Below are positions 17,908-27,101 of a stretch of DNA of 64,000 nt, one piece after another. Below the pieces are notes generated by a model that searched no databases, was not told where the DNA came from, and was given only the letters and a program-made list of their open reading frames with translations. Positions within the stretch are counted from its first letter, which is position 1. The number at the start of each line of letters is the position of its first letter. The position numbers and the translations under genes were made by a program. Source of the DNA: Clostridiales bacterium (lineage in GTDB: Bacteria > Bacillota > Clostridia > SK-Y3); assembly GCA_030156665.1 (NCBI GenBank), contig JASGMB010000004.1, positions 24,844 through 88,843 of the forward strand. The letters run 5' to 3'.

Positions 17908-20319
17908 ATGAGCACCAAACCGTATGAACTTAAGTATGAACAACTGACCAGCCAATACAATTGGGGGAAACAGTTAGATTTTAAAACTACCGAAGAGATG
18001 GTATCTTATGACGGCATCATTGGTCAAGAAAGAGCAGTAAGGGCAATGGAATTCGGGGTGAAAATTAATGTTAGAGGGTATAATATTTATCTTTCAGGTC
18101 CGACAGGAACGGGTAAAACGAGTTATGCAGAAAAATACGTCAAAAAACTTGCTCAAAGCGAGCCTGTACCGGATGATTGGTGCTATTTATATAATTTTAA
18201 CAATCCTACCTATCCTATAGCTATTAACCTTCCGGCCGGAATGGGTAAAGAATTAAAAAAAGATATGGAGGAATTCGTATCTATCATAAAAAACGAAATT
18301 CCCAAAGCTTTTAATAGTGAAGATTATGAAAAAGGTAAAGCAAGTATTATAAAAGATTTTAAAGATAAAAGAGCAGAACTTCTGAAAAAATTAAATGAGC
18401 AAGCAGAAAAAAAAGAATTTAAAGTAAAAACGACGAGTACTGGTATTTATTTTTTACCTATTATAAATGGGAAAGCATTAACAGAAGAAGAATATGAAAA
18501 TCTAGATGAGAAGGATAAAATAGCAGTTAGAGAAAAATCTGAAAAGCTGCAGCTTGAAACTTTAGAGATTATACGCGCTATTAAAGCAATAGAAAAGGAA
18601 GCGGAACAAAAAATCAGCCTGTGGGAACATAAAATAGCTCTATTTGCTGTGGGCATACATATTAACGACCTTCGAGAAAAATATAAAGCACATCAAAAGG
18701 TGTTAGAATATCTTAACCAAGTCAAAGAAGATATACTGGAGAATTTAGACGAGTTTATAGAAGATGCTTCGGATAGAGAACAGTCCCAATTATTAATTAT
18801 ACCGTCTACCAGTAAAGAGGATACAGGACCCCAAGAAAAATATAAGGTAAACCTGCTTGTAGATAACAGCAATACCCAAGGGGCTCCGGTTGTGGTTGAT
18901 TTTAATCCTACCTATTATAATTTAGTGGGAAGAATTGAATACGAAAGTGAGCGCGGTTCGGTAATCACTGACTATACCATGATTAAACCCGGGTTATTAC
19001 ATCAGGCAAATGGAGGATATCTGATTTTACAAGCAGATGATGTCTTAAGAAATATTCATTCATGGGAAGCATTAAAAAGGGTATTGAGGACAAAAAAAAT
19101 TACTATAGAGAACATGCAGGAACACCTGGGACTAGTAGCTGTTTCTACCCTGCGTCCTGAACCCATACCAATCGATATTAAGGTATTGCTGGTGGGCAGT
19201 TCGGAGTTGTATCACTTATTATTGCATTATGATGAAGATTTTAAAAAGCTATTTAAAATAAAAGCCGATTTTGATGAAGAAATGGATAAAAATGATGCAA
19301 ATGTCATGAAGTTTGCAAGATTTATTTCTTCTTTTTGCAAAAGGGAAGGTGTGCTGCATTTTGATAAAAGCGGTGTGTTAAAAGTGATGGATTACAGTTC
19401 ACGGTTAGTTGAAGACCAGCATAAGCTGACGACGCGATTTAATGATATCGTAGAAATTTTAGCAGAAGCTTCTGCTTGGGCAAGAATAGAAGGAAGCCGA
19501 TATGTCAATGCTAATCATGTTAAGAAAGCAATCATTGAAAAAGAATATAGATCCAATAAATACGATAAAAAATTGCTGGCATTATTAGAAGAAGGGACCA
19601 TCATGATTGACACTACCCAAAGCGTGATAGGGCAGATTAATGGGCTTTCGGTGCTGGATTTGGGGGATTATTCTTTTGGAAAGCCTTCTAAAATTACAGC
19701 AAATACTTATATCGGTAAGAGTGGAATTGTCAATATTGAACGTGAGATTGAAATGAGTGGGACTTCTCATAGTAAAGGCATATTAATTCTGGCGGGATAT
19801 ATCGGACAAAAATACGCCCAGGAAATGCCATTGGCTTTAACAGCCAGTCTGTGTTTTGAACAAATGTATAGCGGTATAGATGGGGATAGTGCGTCTAGTG
19901 CCGAATTGTATGCAATACTATCCAGTCTTTCTGAATTACCTATCAATCAGGGGATTGCGGTTACCGGCTCTGTCAATCAAAAAGGTGAAATACAACCTAT
20001 AGGCGGGGTCAATCAAAAAATTGAAGGCTTTTTTGAATTGTGCAAGCGCAGAAAATTGACCGGAAGGCAAGGCGTTATTATACCGTATCAAAACGTAAAA
20101 AATCTTGTACTTAAAGATGAAGTGGTAGAAGCTGTAAAAGAAGGGCTTTTTCATATTTATCCTATCAAAACAATTGATGAAGGTATTGAGATTCTTACAG
20201 GAGTAAAAGCCGGTACTAAAAATGAAGCAGGAAGATATCCGGAAGGAACCGTTCATTATAAAGTATTTGAGAAGCTTAGAAGCTTTGCGAAATATGCAAA
20301 GGAATATGAGAATAAGTAG
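17908..20319 (+). CDS. Lon-family ATP-dependent protease (AAA_32 type)
   Basis: An ATPase-protease of 803 residues that differs from housekeeping LonA in its N-terminal half. A Walker A motif LSGPTGTGKTSYAEKYVK lies near residue 65. A charged helical, probably coiled-coil insertion spans about 130-290. The AAA region includes GLLHQANGGYLILQADDVL, and the C-terminal Lon protease domain has the catalytic Ser in GDSASSAELYA (about residue 661) and Lys in GGVNQKIEGFF (about 704). No substrate-binding LonA N-domain is present. TAGGGGGGAG precedes the ATG. Its substrates are unknown. Confidence 0.88.
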   Translation: MSTKPYELKYEQLTSQYNWGKQLDFKTTEEMVSYDGIIGQERAVRAMEFGVKINVRGYNIYLSGPTGTGKTSYAEKYVKKLAQSEPVPDDWCYLYNFNNPTYPIAINLPAGMGKELKKDMEEFVSIIKNEIPKAFNSEDYEKGKASIIKDFKDKRAELLKKLNEQAEKKEFKVKTTSTGIYFLPIINGKALTEEEYENLDEKDKIAVREKSEKLQLETLEIIRAIKAIEKEAEQKISLWEHKIALFAVGIHINDLREKYKAHQKVLEYLNQVKEDILENLDEFIEDASDREQSQLLIIPSTSKEDTGPQEKYKVNLLVDNSNTQGAPVVVDFNPTYYNLVGRIEYESERGSVITDYTMIKPGLLHQANGGYLILQADDVLRNIHSWEALKRVLRTKKITIENMQEHLGLVAVSTLRPEPIPIDIKVLLVGSSELYHLLLHYDEDFKKLFKIKADFDEEMDKNDANVMKFARFISSFCKREGVLHFDKSGVLKVMDYSSRLVEDQHKLTTRFNDIVEILAEASAWARIEGSRYVNANHVKKAIIEKEYRSNKYDKKLLALLEEGTIMIDTTQSVIGQINGLSVLDLGDYSFGKPSKITANTYIGKSGIVNIEREIEMSGTSHSKGILILAGYIGQKYAQEMPLALTASLCFEQMYSGIDGDSASSAELYAILSSLSELPINQGIAVTGSVNQKGEIQPIGGVNQKIEGFFELCKRRKLTGRQGVIIPYQNVKNLVLKDEVVEAVKEGLFHIYPIKTIDEGIEILTGVKAGTKNEAGRYPEGTVHYKVFEKLRSFAKYAKEYENK

Positions 20320-20417
20320 AGATTAAGATGAAAATAGTGTACAGCATTATAATGAGCGAAGTTTAAAACTCAATATTTTCTTAATACAAACTTCGCGAAT
20401 TTCATCGATAACTACCT

Positions 20418-20456
20418 TAATTTATTTATAATTTCCGCTATGTGTTTCAAAAAAGT
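20418..20456 (+). repeat. Family D repeat fragment
   Basis: The right half of the element found whole at 23530-23600 and 33997-34069 (TTTATTTATAATTTCCGCTATGTGTTTC). It follows a fragment of family F (ATCGATAACTACCTT) and precedes a family C fragment at about 20480-20515. Confidence 0.6.
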
Positions 20457-20548
20457 CAACCTTGAGAATTTTTTTAAAAGACTTTTCTATTTGAAGAATA
20501 TTATGAAAAGAACATTTTCATTAAATAATTATTGAAGTGAGTGATAAA

Positions 20549-21604
20549 ATGGATAAAACAAATTGTTTGGTATTAGGGATTGAAACTTCATGTGATGAAA
20601 CTTCTGCCGCTGTAGTTGAAAACGGAAGAAAGGTTTTGTCAAATGTTATTTCTTCTCAAATAGATATACATCAGAAATATGGTGGTGTTGTGCCGGAGAT
20701 CGCATCTAGAAAGCACGTTGAGATTATTAATATTGTTATTCAAGATGCTTTGGATCAAGCCGGGGTTACATTTGAGGATATTGATGTGATTGGTGTAACG
20801 TATGGACCGGGGTTGATTGGAGCGCTTCTTGTCGGCGTATCTACCGCTAAGGCACTTGCCTTTGCGTTGGATAAACCTTTGGTTGGAGTACATCACATTG
20901 AGGGGCATATTGCTGCAAATTATTTGGAGCATCAAGATTTACAACCTCCTTATGTATGTTTAGTAGCATCTGGGGGACATAGTCATATTGTTTATGTGCA
21001 GGACTATAATCATTTTAAAATACTGGGCCAAACGCGAGACGATGCAGCAGGTGAAGCTTTTGATAAAGTTGCCAGAGTCATTGGATTAGGTTATCCTGGC
21101 GGGCCGTTAATAGATCAGATTGCCAAAGAAGGCAATGAAGAAGCAGTAAATTTTCCTAGAGTTAGTTTCGAGGATGGCAGTTTAGATTTTAGTTTTAGTG
21201 GTGTTAAAACGGCTGTACTGAATCATATCAACAAACTTGAACAGAAAGGTGAAACATATAATAAAGCGGATATTGCAGCAAGTTTTCAAAGAGCAGTAGT
21301 GGAAGTGCTTGTGGATAAAACAATTACCGCTGCAAAAAACGAAGGGGTTGATGTGATTGCATTGGCTGGAGGAGTGGCTGCAAACAGTGCCCTACGAAAA
21401 TTGTTAATGCAGGAAGCGAAACACCATGGTTTTAAAGTAAAATATCCATCGCCTATACTTTGTACCGATAATGCAGCTATGATTGCTTGTGCTGCGTATT
21501 ATGAATATATATCGGCAAAAAGAGCGGATTTAGACCTTAATGCGGTTCCCAACTTACGTCTTGGAGAAAGTGTTTATAACGGGTTAAATAAGAAAGAAGA
21601 TTAG
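20549..21604 (+). CDS. tsaD: tRNA threonylcarbamoyltransferase TsaD
   Basis: Transfers the threonylcarbamoyl group onto A37 of tRNA, acting with TsaB and TsaE. The 351 residues match the family. [16 protein letters not shown] opens the ASKHA fold, [13 protein letters not shown] carries the metal-binding HxEGH, and [32 protein letters not shown] and [13 protein letters not shown] follow. ATG 20549 is preferred over GTG 20537. The 3' end overlaps a strong terminator hairpin. Confidence 0.97.
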   Translation: MDKTNCLVLGIETSCDETSAAVVENGRKVLSNVISSQIDIHQKYGGVVPEIASRKHVEIINIVIQDALDQAGVTFEDIDVIGVTYGPGLIGALLVGVSTAKALAFALDKPLVGVHHIEGHIAANYLEHQDLQPPYVCLVASGGHSHIVYVQDYNHFKILGQTRDDAAGEAFDKVARVIGLGYPGGPLIDQIAKEGNEEAVNFPRVSFEDGSLDFSFSGVKTAVLNHINKLEQKGETYNKADIAASFQRAVVEVLVDKTITAAKNEGVDVIALAGGVAANSALRKLLMQEAKHHGFKVKYPSPILCTDNAAMIACAAYYEYISAKRADLDLNAVPNLRLGESVYNGLNKKED

Positions 21605-21630
21605 GAGCATTCCTAATCTTCTTTCTTATT
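21588..21630 (+). terminator. Terminator overlapping the 3' end of tsaD
   Basis: AAGAAAGAAGATTAGGA pairs perfectly with TCCTAATCTTCTTTCTT around a 4-base loop (GCAT). The left arm encodes the last residues of TsaD. Confidence 0.8.
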
Positions 21631-21667
21631 ATGAAGCCAAGCGTAATATCAAGACAATCTACCTTTC
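21627..21667 (+). repeat. Family B repeat, partial copy
   Basis: The left half of the family B element: TTATTATGAAGCCAAGCGTA, then ATATCAAGACAATCTACCTT. The right arm with GATTGTCTT is missing here. Full copies are at 27817-27992 and, inverted, at 63550-63646; a fragment is near 8886-8915. Confidence 0.65.
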
Positions 21668-21749
21668 CAAACTCTCGTTTTAAAAATTAACTAAATCATG
21701 GAAGTTGAAATTTTATGTAACTATCTAATTATGTTTACATTTTAACAAG

Positions 21750-21886
21750 TTGTCCACAATAAAAATTTTGTTGAAATTTGTCATGTGAATAATGTGGAAA
21801 ATTAATTATGTATATGAAAAATCAATGTCTAGATATTGTGGATAACTCTGTGGATATTGTGGATTATTATGTGCATAATATACACA
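21750..21886 (+). other. Cluster of DnaA-box-like 9-mers
   Basis: Eight 9-mers resembling TTATNCACA occur within 137 bases. Reading TGTGNATAA as the reverse box, exact matches are at 21784-21792, 21837-21845 and 21870-21878. Near matches are TGTGGAAAA (21793), TGTGGATAT (21849), TGTGGATTA (21858), TTGTCCACA (21750, plus strand) and ATATACACA (21878, plus strand). Four lie at 21837, 21849, 21858 and 21870, spaced 9-12 bases. The DNA around them is very AT-rich. It could be a replication origin part, a DnaA-binding control site or a chance result of AT-rich DNA. No dnaA or dnaN lies in the window. Confidence 0.5.
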
Positions 21887-21936
21887 ACTATTTATAACTT
21901 ATGTTAATAAAATAAAAAATATACCTGGAAATTATC

Positions 21937-22008
21937 GTTAACAGGCTCTAAGCCTTTCCGCAACGTTATTTCCATAATATTCTTTAAATAAAAAATATAC
22001 GCCCCATG
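21937..22008 (+). repeat. Family C repeat, right half
   Basis: AACAGGCTCTAAGCC, then CAACGTTATTTCCATAATAT and a TCTTTAAATAAAAAATATAC terminus ending in GCCCC. Fuller copies are at 32237-32347 and 36010-36126. Confidence 0.6.
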
Positions 22009-22020
22009 CTGTTTTAGGTA

Positions 22021-22049
22021 TTGACATTAGATGTACAATTGTATACAAT
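22021..22049 (+). promoter_or_regulatory. Citrate synthase promoter with palindromic candidate operator
   Basis: TTGACA (22021-22026) and TACAAT (22044-22049) are 17 bases apart, a good sigma-A promoter. The perfect palindrome ATTGTATACAAT (22038-22049) overlaps the spacer and the -10 box. Its form fits sites bound by FadR/FCD-type GntR repressors, and such a regulator is encoded at 27102, at the end of the gene cluster. A second inverted pair (ATGTAT...ATACAT) lies about 15-30 bases further on. Regulation by that protein is inferred. Confidence 0.6.
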
Positions 22050-22110
22050 AATACAAAAAAACATGTATGGAATTATACATATTAATATCAAAAAATAGGG
22101 GGGTCAAAGT

Positions 22111-23484
22111 ATGTTAGAATTTAGTAAGAAAACCAATCTATTAGAACAAGCTGTGTATAAGTATAGTTTGCAAGATGTTAAGGAACCTAACCTTTATCGT
22201 CTATTATTTCCTTATAATGAAGTTCCGAAAGTAGCATTCAATCATCGCCATGTTCCCTTAAATGTGCCGAATGAAATATGGATTACCGATACTACTTTTA
22301 GAGATGGGCAGCAATCGCGAACACCGTATACTACAAAACAGATTGTGGACCTTTTTGATATGCTCCATCGTCTGAGTGGCCCAAAAGGAATTATTAGACA
22401 AACAGAATTTTTTGTATATAGTGAAAAAGATAGAAAGGCAGTATATCAATGCTTGGAAAAGGATTATGAGTTTCCGGAAGTAACCACTTGGATACGGGCA
22501 ACACAAAGTGATTTTAAATTAGTGAAAGACATCGGGATTAAAGAAACGGGAATTTTAGTGAGCTGTTCCGATTACCATATTTTTAAAAAGTTAAATATGA
22601 CCAGGAGACAGGCAGCAGACCATTATTTAGGTATAGTAAAAGAGGCTCTTGCGATTGGGGTAAGGCCCAGATGCCATTTGGAGGATATTACGCGTGCGGA
22701 TTTTTATGGTTTTGTTGTACCTTTTGTAAATGAGTTAATGGCATTGTCACGAGAGGCAGGTATCCCCATTAAAATAAGAGCATGCGATACCATGGGTTAT
22801 GGTGTAACTTATCCTGGTGTTGCACTTCCGAGAAGTGTGCAGGGGATTATTTACGGACTTCATCATTATGCTGACGTACCAAGCGAGTTGATAGAATGGC
22901 ACGGACACAATGATTTTTATAAAGGAGTAGTAAATGCTGCCACTGCATGGTTATATGGCGCGTCAGCGGTTAATTGTTCATTATTGGGTATTGGAGAACG
23001 TACTGGTAATGTTCCTTTAGAAGCTATGGTATTTGAATATGCAAGTTTAAGAGGTACTACTGATGGGATGGATACTACTGTGATCACTGAAATTGCAGAA
23101 TATTTTGAAAAAGAAATAGGTTATGATATTCCGCCTATGACGCCTTTTGTAGGTAAGAATTTCAATGTCACAAGAGCAGGAATACATGCAGACGGTTTAT
23201 TAAAAGATGAAGAAATATATAACATATTCGACACTACCGAGTTGCTTAATAGACCTGCTTTAGTAGCAGTAACCAATCTTTCAGGCTTAGCCGGAATAGC
23301 ACACTGGATTAACGCCTATTATAATCTTAGTGAACAACAAAAAATTGATAAGAAGGATCCATTGGTTGCTAAAATAAAAGAATGGGTGGATGCTGAATAT
23401 GAAAATGGCCGTGTTATCGCAATAAGTGATGAGGAGTTGGAAGCGCTCATTAATCAATATGCGCCGGGGAGATTTAAAAAATAA
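22111..23484 (+). CDS. Re-type citrate synthase (2-isopropylmalate synthase family)
   Basis: Condenses acetyl-CoA and oxaloacetate to citrate with Re stereospecificity, as in Clostridium kluyveri. The 457-residue TIM-barrel protein has WITDTTFRDGQQSRTPYTT (DxxxRDG start of the HMGL-like domain) and the metal-binding HGHNDFYKG. No leucine-feedback domain of LeuA type is evident. The family also contains homocitrate synthases; the neighbouring aconitase and isocitrate dehydrogenase genes favour citrate. The ATG follows ATAGGGGGGTC. It begins the route to 2-oxoglutarate and glutamate. Confidence 0.85.
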   Translation: MLEFSKKTNLLEQAVYKYSLQDVKEPNLYRLLFPYNEVPKVAFNHRHVPLNVPNEIWITDTTFRDGQQSRTPYTTKQIVDLFDMLHRLSGPKGIIRQTEFFVYSEKDRKAVYQCLEKDYEFPEVTTWIRATQSDFKLVKDIGIKETGILVSCSDYHIFKKLNMTRRQAADHYLGIVKEALAIGVRPRCHLEDITRADFYGFVVPFVNELMALSREAGIPIKIRACDTMGYGVTYPGVALPRSVQGIIYGLHHYADVPSELIEWHGHNDFYKGVVNAATAWLYGASAVNCSLLGIGERTGNVPLEAMVFEYASLRGTTDGMDTTVITEIAEYFEKEIGYDIPPMTPFVGKNFNVTRAGIHADGLLKDEEIYNIFDTTELLNRPALVAVTNLSGLAGIAHWINAYYNLSEQQKIDKKDPLVAKIKEWVDAEYENGRVIAISDEELEALINQYAPGRFKK

Positions 23485-23508
23485 TGCAGAATTGAGAATG
23501 CACAATTA
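23484..23508 (+). repeat. Heptamer array after the citrate synthase gene
   Basis: AATGCAG, AATTGAG, AATGCAC and AATTAGA start at the stop codon. A partner in opposite orientation (TAATTCT, GCATTCT, GCATTAT, CCATTCT) lies at 23810-23838, just before the aconitase gene, so the two could pair across the gap. Confidence 0.65.
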
Positions 23509-23529
23509 GAATAGGGGCGTATATTTTTT

Positions 23530-23600
23530 ATAACACATAGGAAATTATAGACCTGTATATCTGTGGATAAATTTATTTATAATTTCCGTTATGTGTTTCA
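23530..23600 (+). repeat. Family D repeat with DnaA box
   Basis: Inverted ends TAACACATAGGAAATTATA and TATAATTTCCGTTATGTGTT enclose CTGTGGATAA, an exact DnaA-box match (23562-23570). A near-identical copy is at 33997-34069. A hairpin AGGCTTC/GAAGCC and a palindrome TTTGAAGAATATTCTTCAAA (family C ends fused, about 23647-23666) follow. Confidence 0.7.
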
Positions 23601-23862
23601 AAAAAGGCTTCATTATAAAAGCTTTTTTAGAAGCCATTTTTATTTGAAGAATATTCTTCAAACAAATTAAATGTATCTCAAGATTAATATTATAATTGAC
23701 AAAGTAATTGACAAATAGATGATAATAACAGAAAATAAAAAGTATGATAATGTGATGAAGAATATGAAAAATTTTGTTAATGAAGGGTGTGCGATGGAGA
23801 ATCAATATTAATTCTGCATTCTGCATTATCCATTCTATATTTAGAGAAACGGGGGTTTTACG

Positions 23863-25803
23863 ATGGGATATAATTTAGTGCAGAAAATTATCAAAGAGCA
23901 TTTAGTAAGCGGTGAAATGATTGCCGGAAAAGAAATTTCTATTAGGATAGACCAGACACTCACACAGGATTCAACCGGAACGATGGCATATTTACAATTT
24001 GAAGCTACGGGTATACCTAGGGTAAAGACTAAAAAGTCTGTAGCTTACATCGACCATAATACACTTCAAGCAGGGTTTGAGAATGCAGATGACCACAGAT
24101 ATATACAGACAGTAGCTTCAAAACACGGTGTGTATTTCTCAAGACCGGGAAACGGCATTTGTCATCAAGTCCATTTAGAGAGGTTTGGCATTCCGGGTAT
24201 GACCTTGTTGGGTTCTGACAGCCATACACCGACGGGTGGCGGATTAGGAATGTTAGCAATAGGTGCCGGAGGATTGGATGTAGCGGTTGCCATGGGGGGA
24301 GCACCTTATTACCTTATGATGCCGAAAGTATGTAAAGTGAATTTGGTAGGCGAGTTAAAACCATGGGTAGCTGCTAAAGATATTATTCTTGAAGTATTGC
24401 GTATCATGTCAGTAAAGGGTGGCGTAGGAAAGGTAATTGAGTATTCGGGACCGGGAGTCAAATCGCTTACTGTACCCGAGAGAGCTACCATTACCAATAT
24501 GGGTGCCGAACTAGGCGCGACTACCTCTATTTTCCCAAGCGATGAAGTGACATATGAATTTTTAAAAGCACAGGGTAGGGAAAAAGATTGGATTGAACTG
24601 CTTCCTGACAGTGATGCAGTTTATGAGGAAGAAATCACCATTAATTTAAACGAGTTGGAACCACTTGCAGCAAAACCGCATAGTCCGGATAATGTTGAGA
24701 AAGTTAAAGATATAGGCAAAATAAAAGTAAATCAAGTGGCAATTGGCAGCTGTACCAATTCATCCTATATGGATATGATGAAGGTTGCAAAGATATTAAA
24801 AGGTAAGACAGTACATCCGGATGTAAGCCTGGTCATTGCGCCGGGTTCGAAACAGGTATTGAATATGCTGGCGCAAAACGGCGCCCTTGCAGATATGGTA
24901 GCGGCGGGTGCTAGAATATTGGAATCTGCCTGTGGACCTTGTATCGGTATGGGGCAAGCACCAAGTACTAATGCGGTGTCGCTTCGAACTTTCAATCGAA
25001 ATTTTGAAGGAAGGAGCGGAACGGTTTCAGCACAGGTGTATTTAGTCAGTCCTGAGGTTGCGGCAGTAAGTGCAATTACTGGTGTATTGACTGACCCAAG
25101 AGAATTTGGAGAGGCACCAAAAGTAGAAATGCCAGCGGAATTTTTGGTGAATGACAATATGGTTGTGCCTCCTGCGCCGGAAGGGCAAGAGGTAGAAGTG
25201 GTTAGAGGGCCGAATATAAAGCCGTTCCCGGTAAACGTTGAATTACCTGATAAGGTGAAAGGAAAAGTTTTAATAAAAGTTGAAGACAATATTACCACTG
25301 ACCATATTATGCCTTCAAACGCAAAATTGCTTCCATTTAGATCCAATATACCGTATTTATCTGAGTTTTGTCTTACACCATGTGATCCAGAATTTCCAAG
25401 AAGGGCGAAAGAAAATGGAGGCGGATTTATTATTGGTGGACATAATTATGGACAAGGTTCCAGTAGAGAACATGCTGCATTGGTACCGCTTTATCTAGGC
25501 ATAAAAGGAGTAATTGCAAAGTCCTTTGCTAGAATTCATATGGCTAATTTAATCAATTCTGGTATTTTACCATTGATATTCGATAATGAACAGGATTATG
25601 ATACCATAGATATGTATGATGAGTTAGTCATTGAAGATGCTGTTGACCAGATTAAGTCCGGATTGCCAATTATTATAAAAAATCTTACTAAAGGAAATGA
25701 TATTAAGGTAAATATTTCTTTATCCGATCGTCAAAGAGAAATCATTCTTGCGGGAGGATTGTTAAATTATACTAAAAAATTAAGTGAAAACGGAAATAAA
25801 TAA
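23863..25803 (+). CDS. acnA: Aconitate hydratase
   Basis: [4Fe-4S] enzyme that converts citrate to isocitrate. At 646 residues it is the shorter, mitochondrial-like form. SDSHTPTGGGLGMLAIGAGGLD is an early active-site stretch. Cluster ligands are expected from the Cys in GSCTNSSYMDM and the two in ACGPCIGMGQAPS. The C-terminal swivel domain has DHIMPSNAKLLPFRSN and GQGSSREHAALVPLYLG. ATG 23863 follows GGGGGTTTTACG. It lies between the citrate synthase and isocitrate dehydrogenase genes. Homoaconitase is a less likely alternative given that context. Confidence 0.93.
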   Translation: MGYNLVQKIIKEHLVSGEMIAGKEISIRIDQTLTQDSTGTMAYLQFEATGIPRVKTKKSVAYIDHNTLQAGFENADDHRYIQTVASKHGVYFSRPGNGICHQVHLERFGIPGMTLLGSDSHTPTGGGLGMLAIGAGGLDVAVAMGGAPYYLMMPKVCKVNLVGELKPWVAAKDIILEVLRIMSVKGGVGKVIEYSGPGVKSLTVPERATITNMGAELGATTSIFPSDEVTYEFLKAQGREKDWIELLPDSDAVYEEEITINLNELEPLAAKPHSPDNVEKVKDIGKIKVNQVAIGSCTNSSYMDMMKVAKILKGKTVHPDVSLVIAPGSKQVLNMLAQNGALADMVAAGARILESACGPCIGMGQAPSTNAVSLRTFNRNFEGRSGTVSAQVYLVSPEVAAVSAITGVLTDPREFGEAPKVEMPAEFLVNDNMVVPPAPEGQEVEVVRGPNIKPFPVNVELPDKVKGKVLIKVEDNITTDHIMPSNAKLLPFRSNIPYLSEFCLTPCDPEFPRRAKENGGGFIIGGHNYGQGSSREHAALVPLYLGIKGVIAKSFARIHMANLINSGILPLIFDNEQDYDTIDMYDELVIEDAVDQIKSGLPIIIKNLTKGNDIKVNISLSDRQREIILAGGLLNYTKKLSENGNK

Positions 25804-25848
25804 TCATTCTCAATTTCTGTATTCAATATATTGAGGGAGGCAAAAATA

Positions 25849-27009
25849 ATGAATGAAGCGATTAGAATAGCTACTGAAAAATTTACAAAACTGTTAGAAG
25901 AACAAATGCAAAGAGTAGAGAAAATGAAAAGTGAGAAAGAATTTCTTAACTATGATGAGTTGGACAAATTAGTCATAGGCATTGTGGGCGGAGATGGTAT
26001 TGGTCCTGCTATTACAAACGAGGCGCATCGAATTTTGGAATTTTTATTAAAAGATGAAGTGGAAAAGGGAAAAGTAGCATTTAAAGTGATTGACGGTTTA
26101 ACCATCGAAAACCGAGCAAAAGCAATGAAGGCAATACCCGATGATGTACTGCAGGAACTGAAGCAGTGTCATGTTATTTTAAAAGGGCCTACAACTACCC
26201 CAAGAGCTGGTGACCCATGGCCTAACATAGAAAGTGCAAATGTAGCCATGAGAAAAGAATTGGATCTCTTTGCAAATGTCAGACCTGTAAAAGTTCCCGA
26301 ACAAGGAATTGATTGGACATTTTTCAGAGAAAATACTGAAGGGGCCTACGCATTAGGAAGTAAAGGTGTACATGTAGATAATGACATTTCAGTTGATTTT
26401 ACGGTTACAACTACTGAAGGTACTGAAAGAATTGCTAGAGCTGCCTTTGAATATGCAAAAAAGAACGGAAAAAAGAGAGTTACCATTGTAACCAAGGCGA
26501 ATGTAGTAAAAACAACCGACGGAAAATTTTTAAATATTTGTAAGGAAATTGCTAAAGAATATCCGGAAATAGAAGTGGATGACTGGTATATTGATATTAT
26601 GACAGCAAAATTAATTGATGAAAAAAGAAGAACGCAATTTGAAGTGTTCATTTTACCTAACTTGTATGGAGACATTTTGACTGATGAAGCCGCAGAGTTT
26701 CAAGGCGGAGTAGGTACGGCAGGAAGTGCAAATATCGGAAAAAGGTATGCTATGTTTGAAGCAATTCACGGATCTGCACCAAGAATGGTGGATGAGGGAA
26801 GAGACAAGTATGCGGACCCAAGTAGTATTATAAGGGCTGCAGCAATGCTATTGGCTCATATAGGATATGCAGAAAAGGCACAAAAGCTTGAGAAAGCAAT
26901 GGACATCTGTACAAATGTAGAGAAAAAATTAGTCATCACAGGAAGAGATACTGGGGCAACAGGGGCAGAATTTGCAGATTATGTAATGGAAACAATAAAA
27001 GCACTTTAA
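25849..27009 (+). CDS. icd: Isocitrate dehydrogenase (isocitrate/isopropylmalate dehydrogenase family)
   Basis: Oxidises isocitrate to 2-oxoglutarate and CO2. The 386 residues contain GGDGIGPAITNEA, the conserved substrate-binding FANVRPVK, FRENTEGAYALGSKG and NLYGDILTDEAAEFQGGVGTAGSANIG. The start is ATG 25849, after GAGGGAGG; the frame is open back to TTG 25831. The N-terminal 40 residues before the catalytic fold are longer than in short family members. NAD or NADP preference cannot be settled by eye. It completes the citrate-to-2-oxoglutarate series. Confidence 0.9.
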   Translation: MNEAIRIATEKFTKLLEEQMQRVEKMKSEKEFLNYDELDKLVIGIVGGDGIGPAITNEAHRILEFLLKDEVEKGKVAFKVIDGLTIENRAKAMKAIPDDVLQELKQCHVILKGPTTTPRAGDPWPNIESANVAMRKELDLFANVRPVKVPEQGIDWTFFRENTEGAYALGSKGVHVDNDISVDFTVTTTEGTERIARAAFEYAKKNGKKRVTIVTKANVVKTTDGKFLNICKEIAKEYPEIEVDDWYIDIMTAKLIDEKRRTQFEVFILPNLYGDILTDEAAEFQGGVGTAGSANIGKRYAMFEAIHGSAPRMVDEGRDKYADPSSIIRAAAMLLAHIGYAEKAQKLEKAMDICTNVEKKLVITGRDTGATGAEFADYVMETIKAL

Positions 27010-27088
27010 AGTTAAAAATTTAGGATTTTAGTTCACGCAGAATGAATTCTGTATTTTTAGTTCTTTATTCTGCATTTATTCATATACG
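27010..27088 (+). repeat. Heptamer-type array between icd and the GntR gene
   Basis: Units such as GCAGAAT, GAATTCT, TTATTCT and GCATTTA recur with a period near seven and form inverted pairs (GCAGAAT with ATTCTGC). The frame of the next gene stays open across it, which makes a false N-terminal extension. Confidence 0.5.
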
Positions 27089-27101
27089 GGGGAACAAACC
27101 A

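Noticed and set aside
24765..25346. 193-codon minus-strand frame inside the aconitase gene
   Set aside because: It is fully covered by a conserved gene on the other strand and has no recognisable protein features.
27042..27101. N-terminal extension of the GntR regulator
   Set aside because: It is open only because the heptamer repeat there has no stop codon; the ribosome binding site fits ATG 27102.
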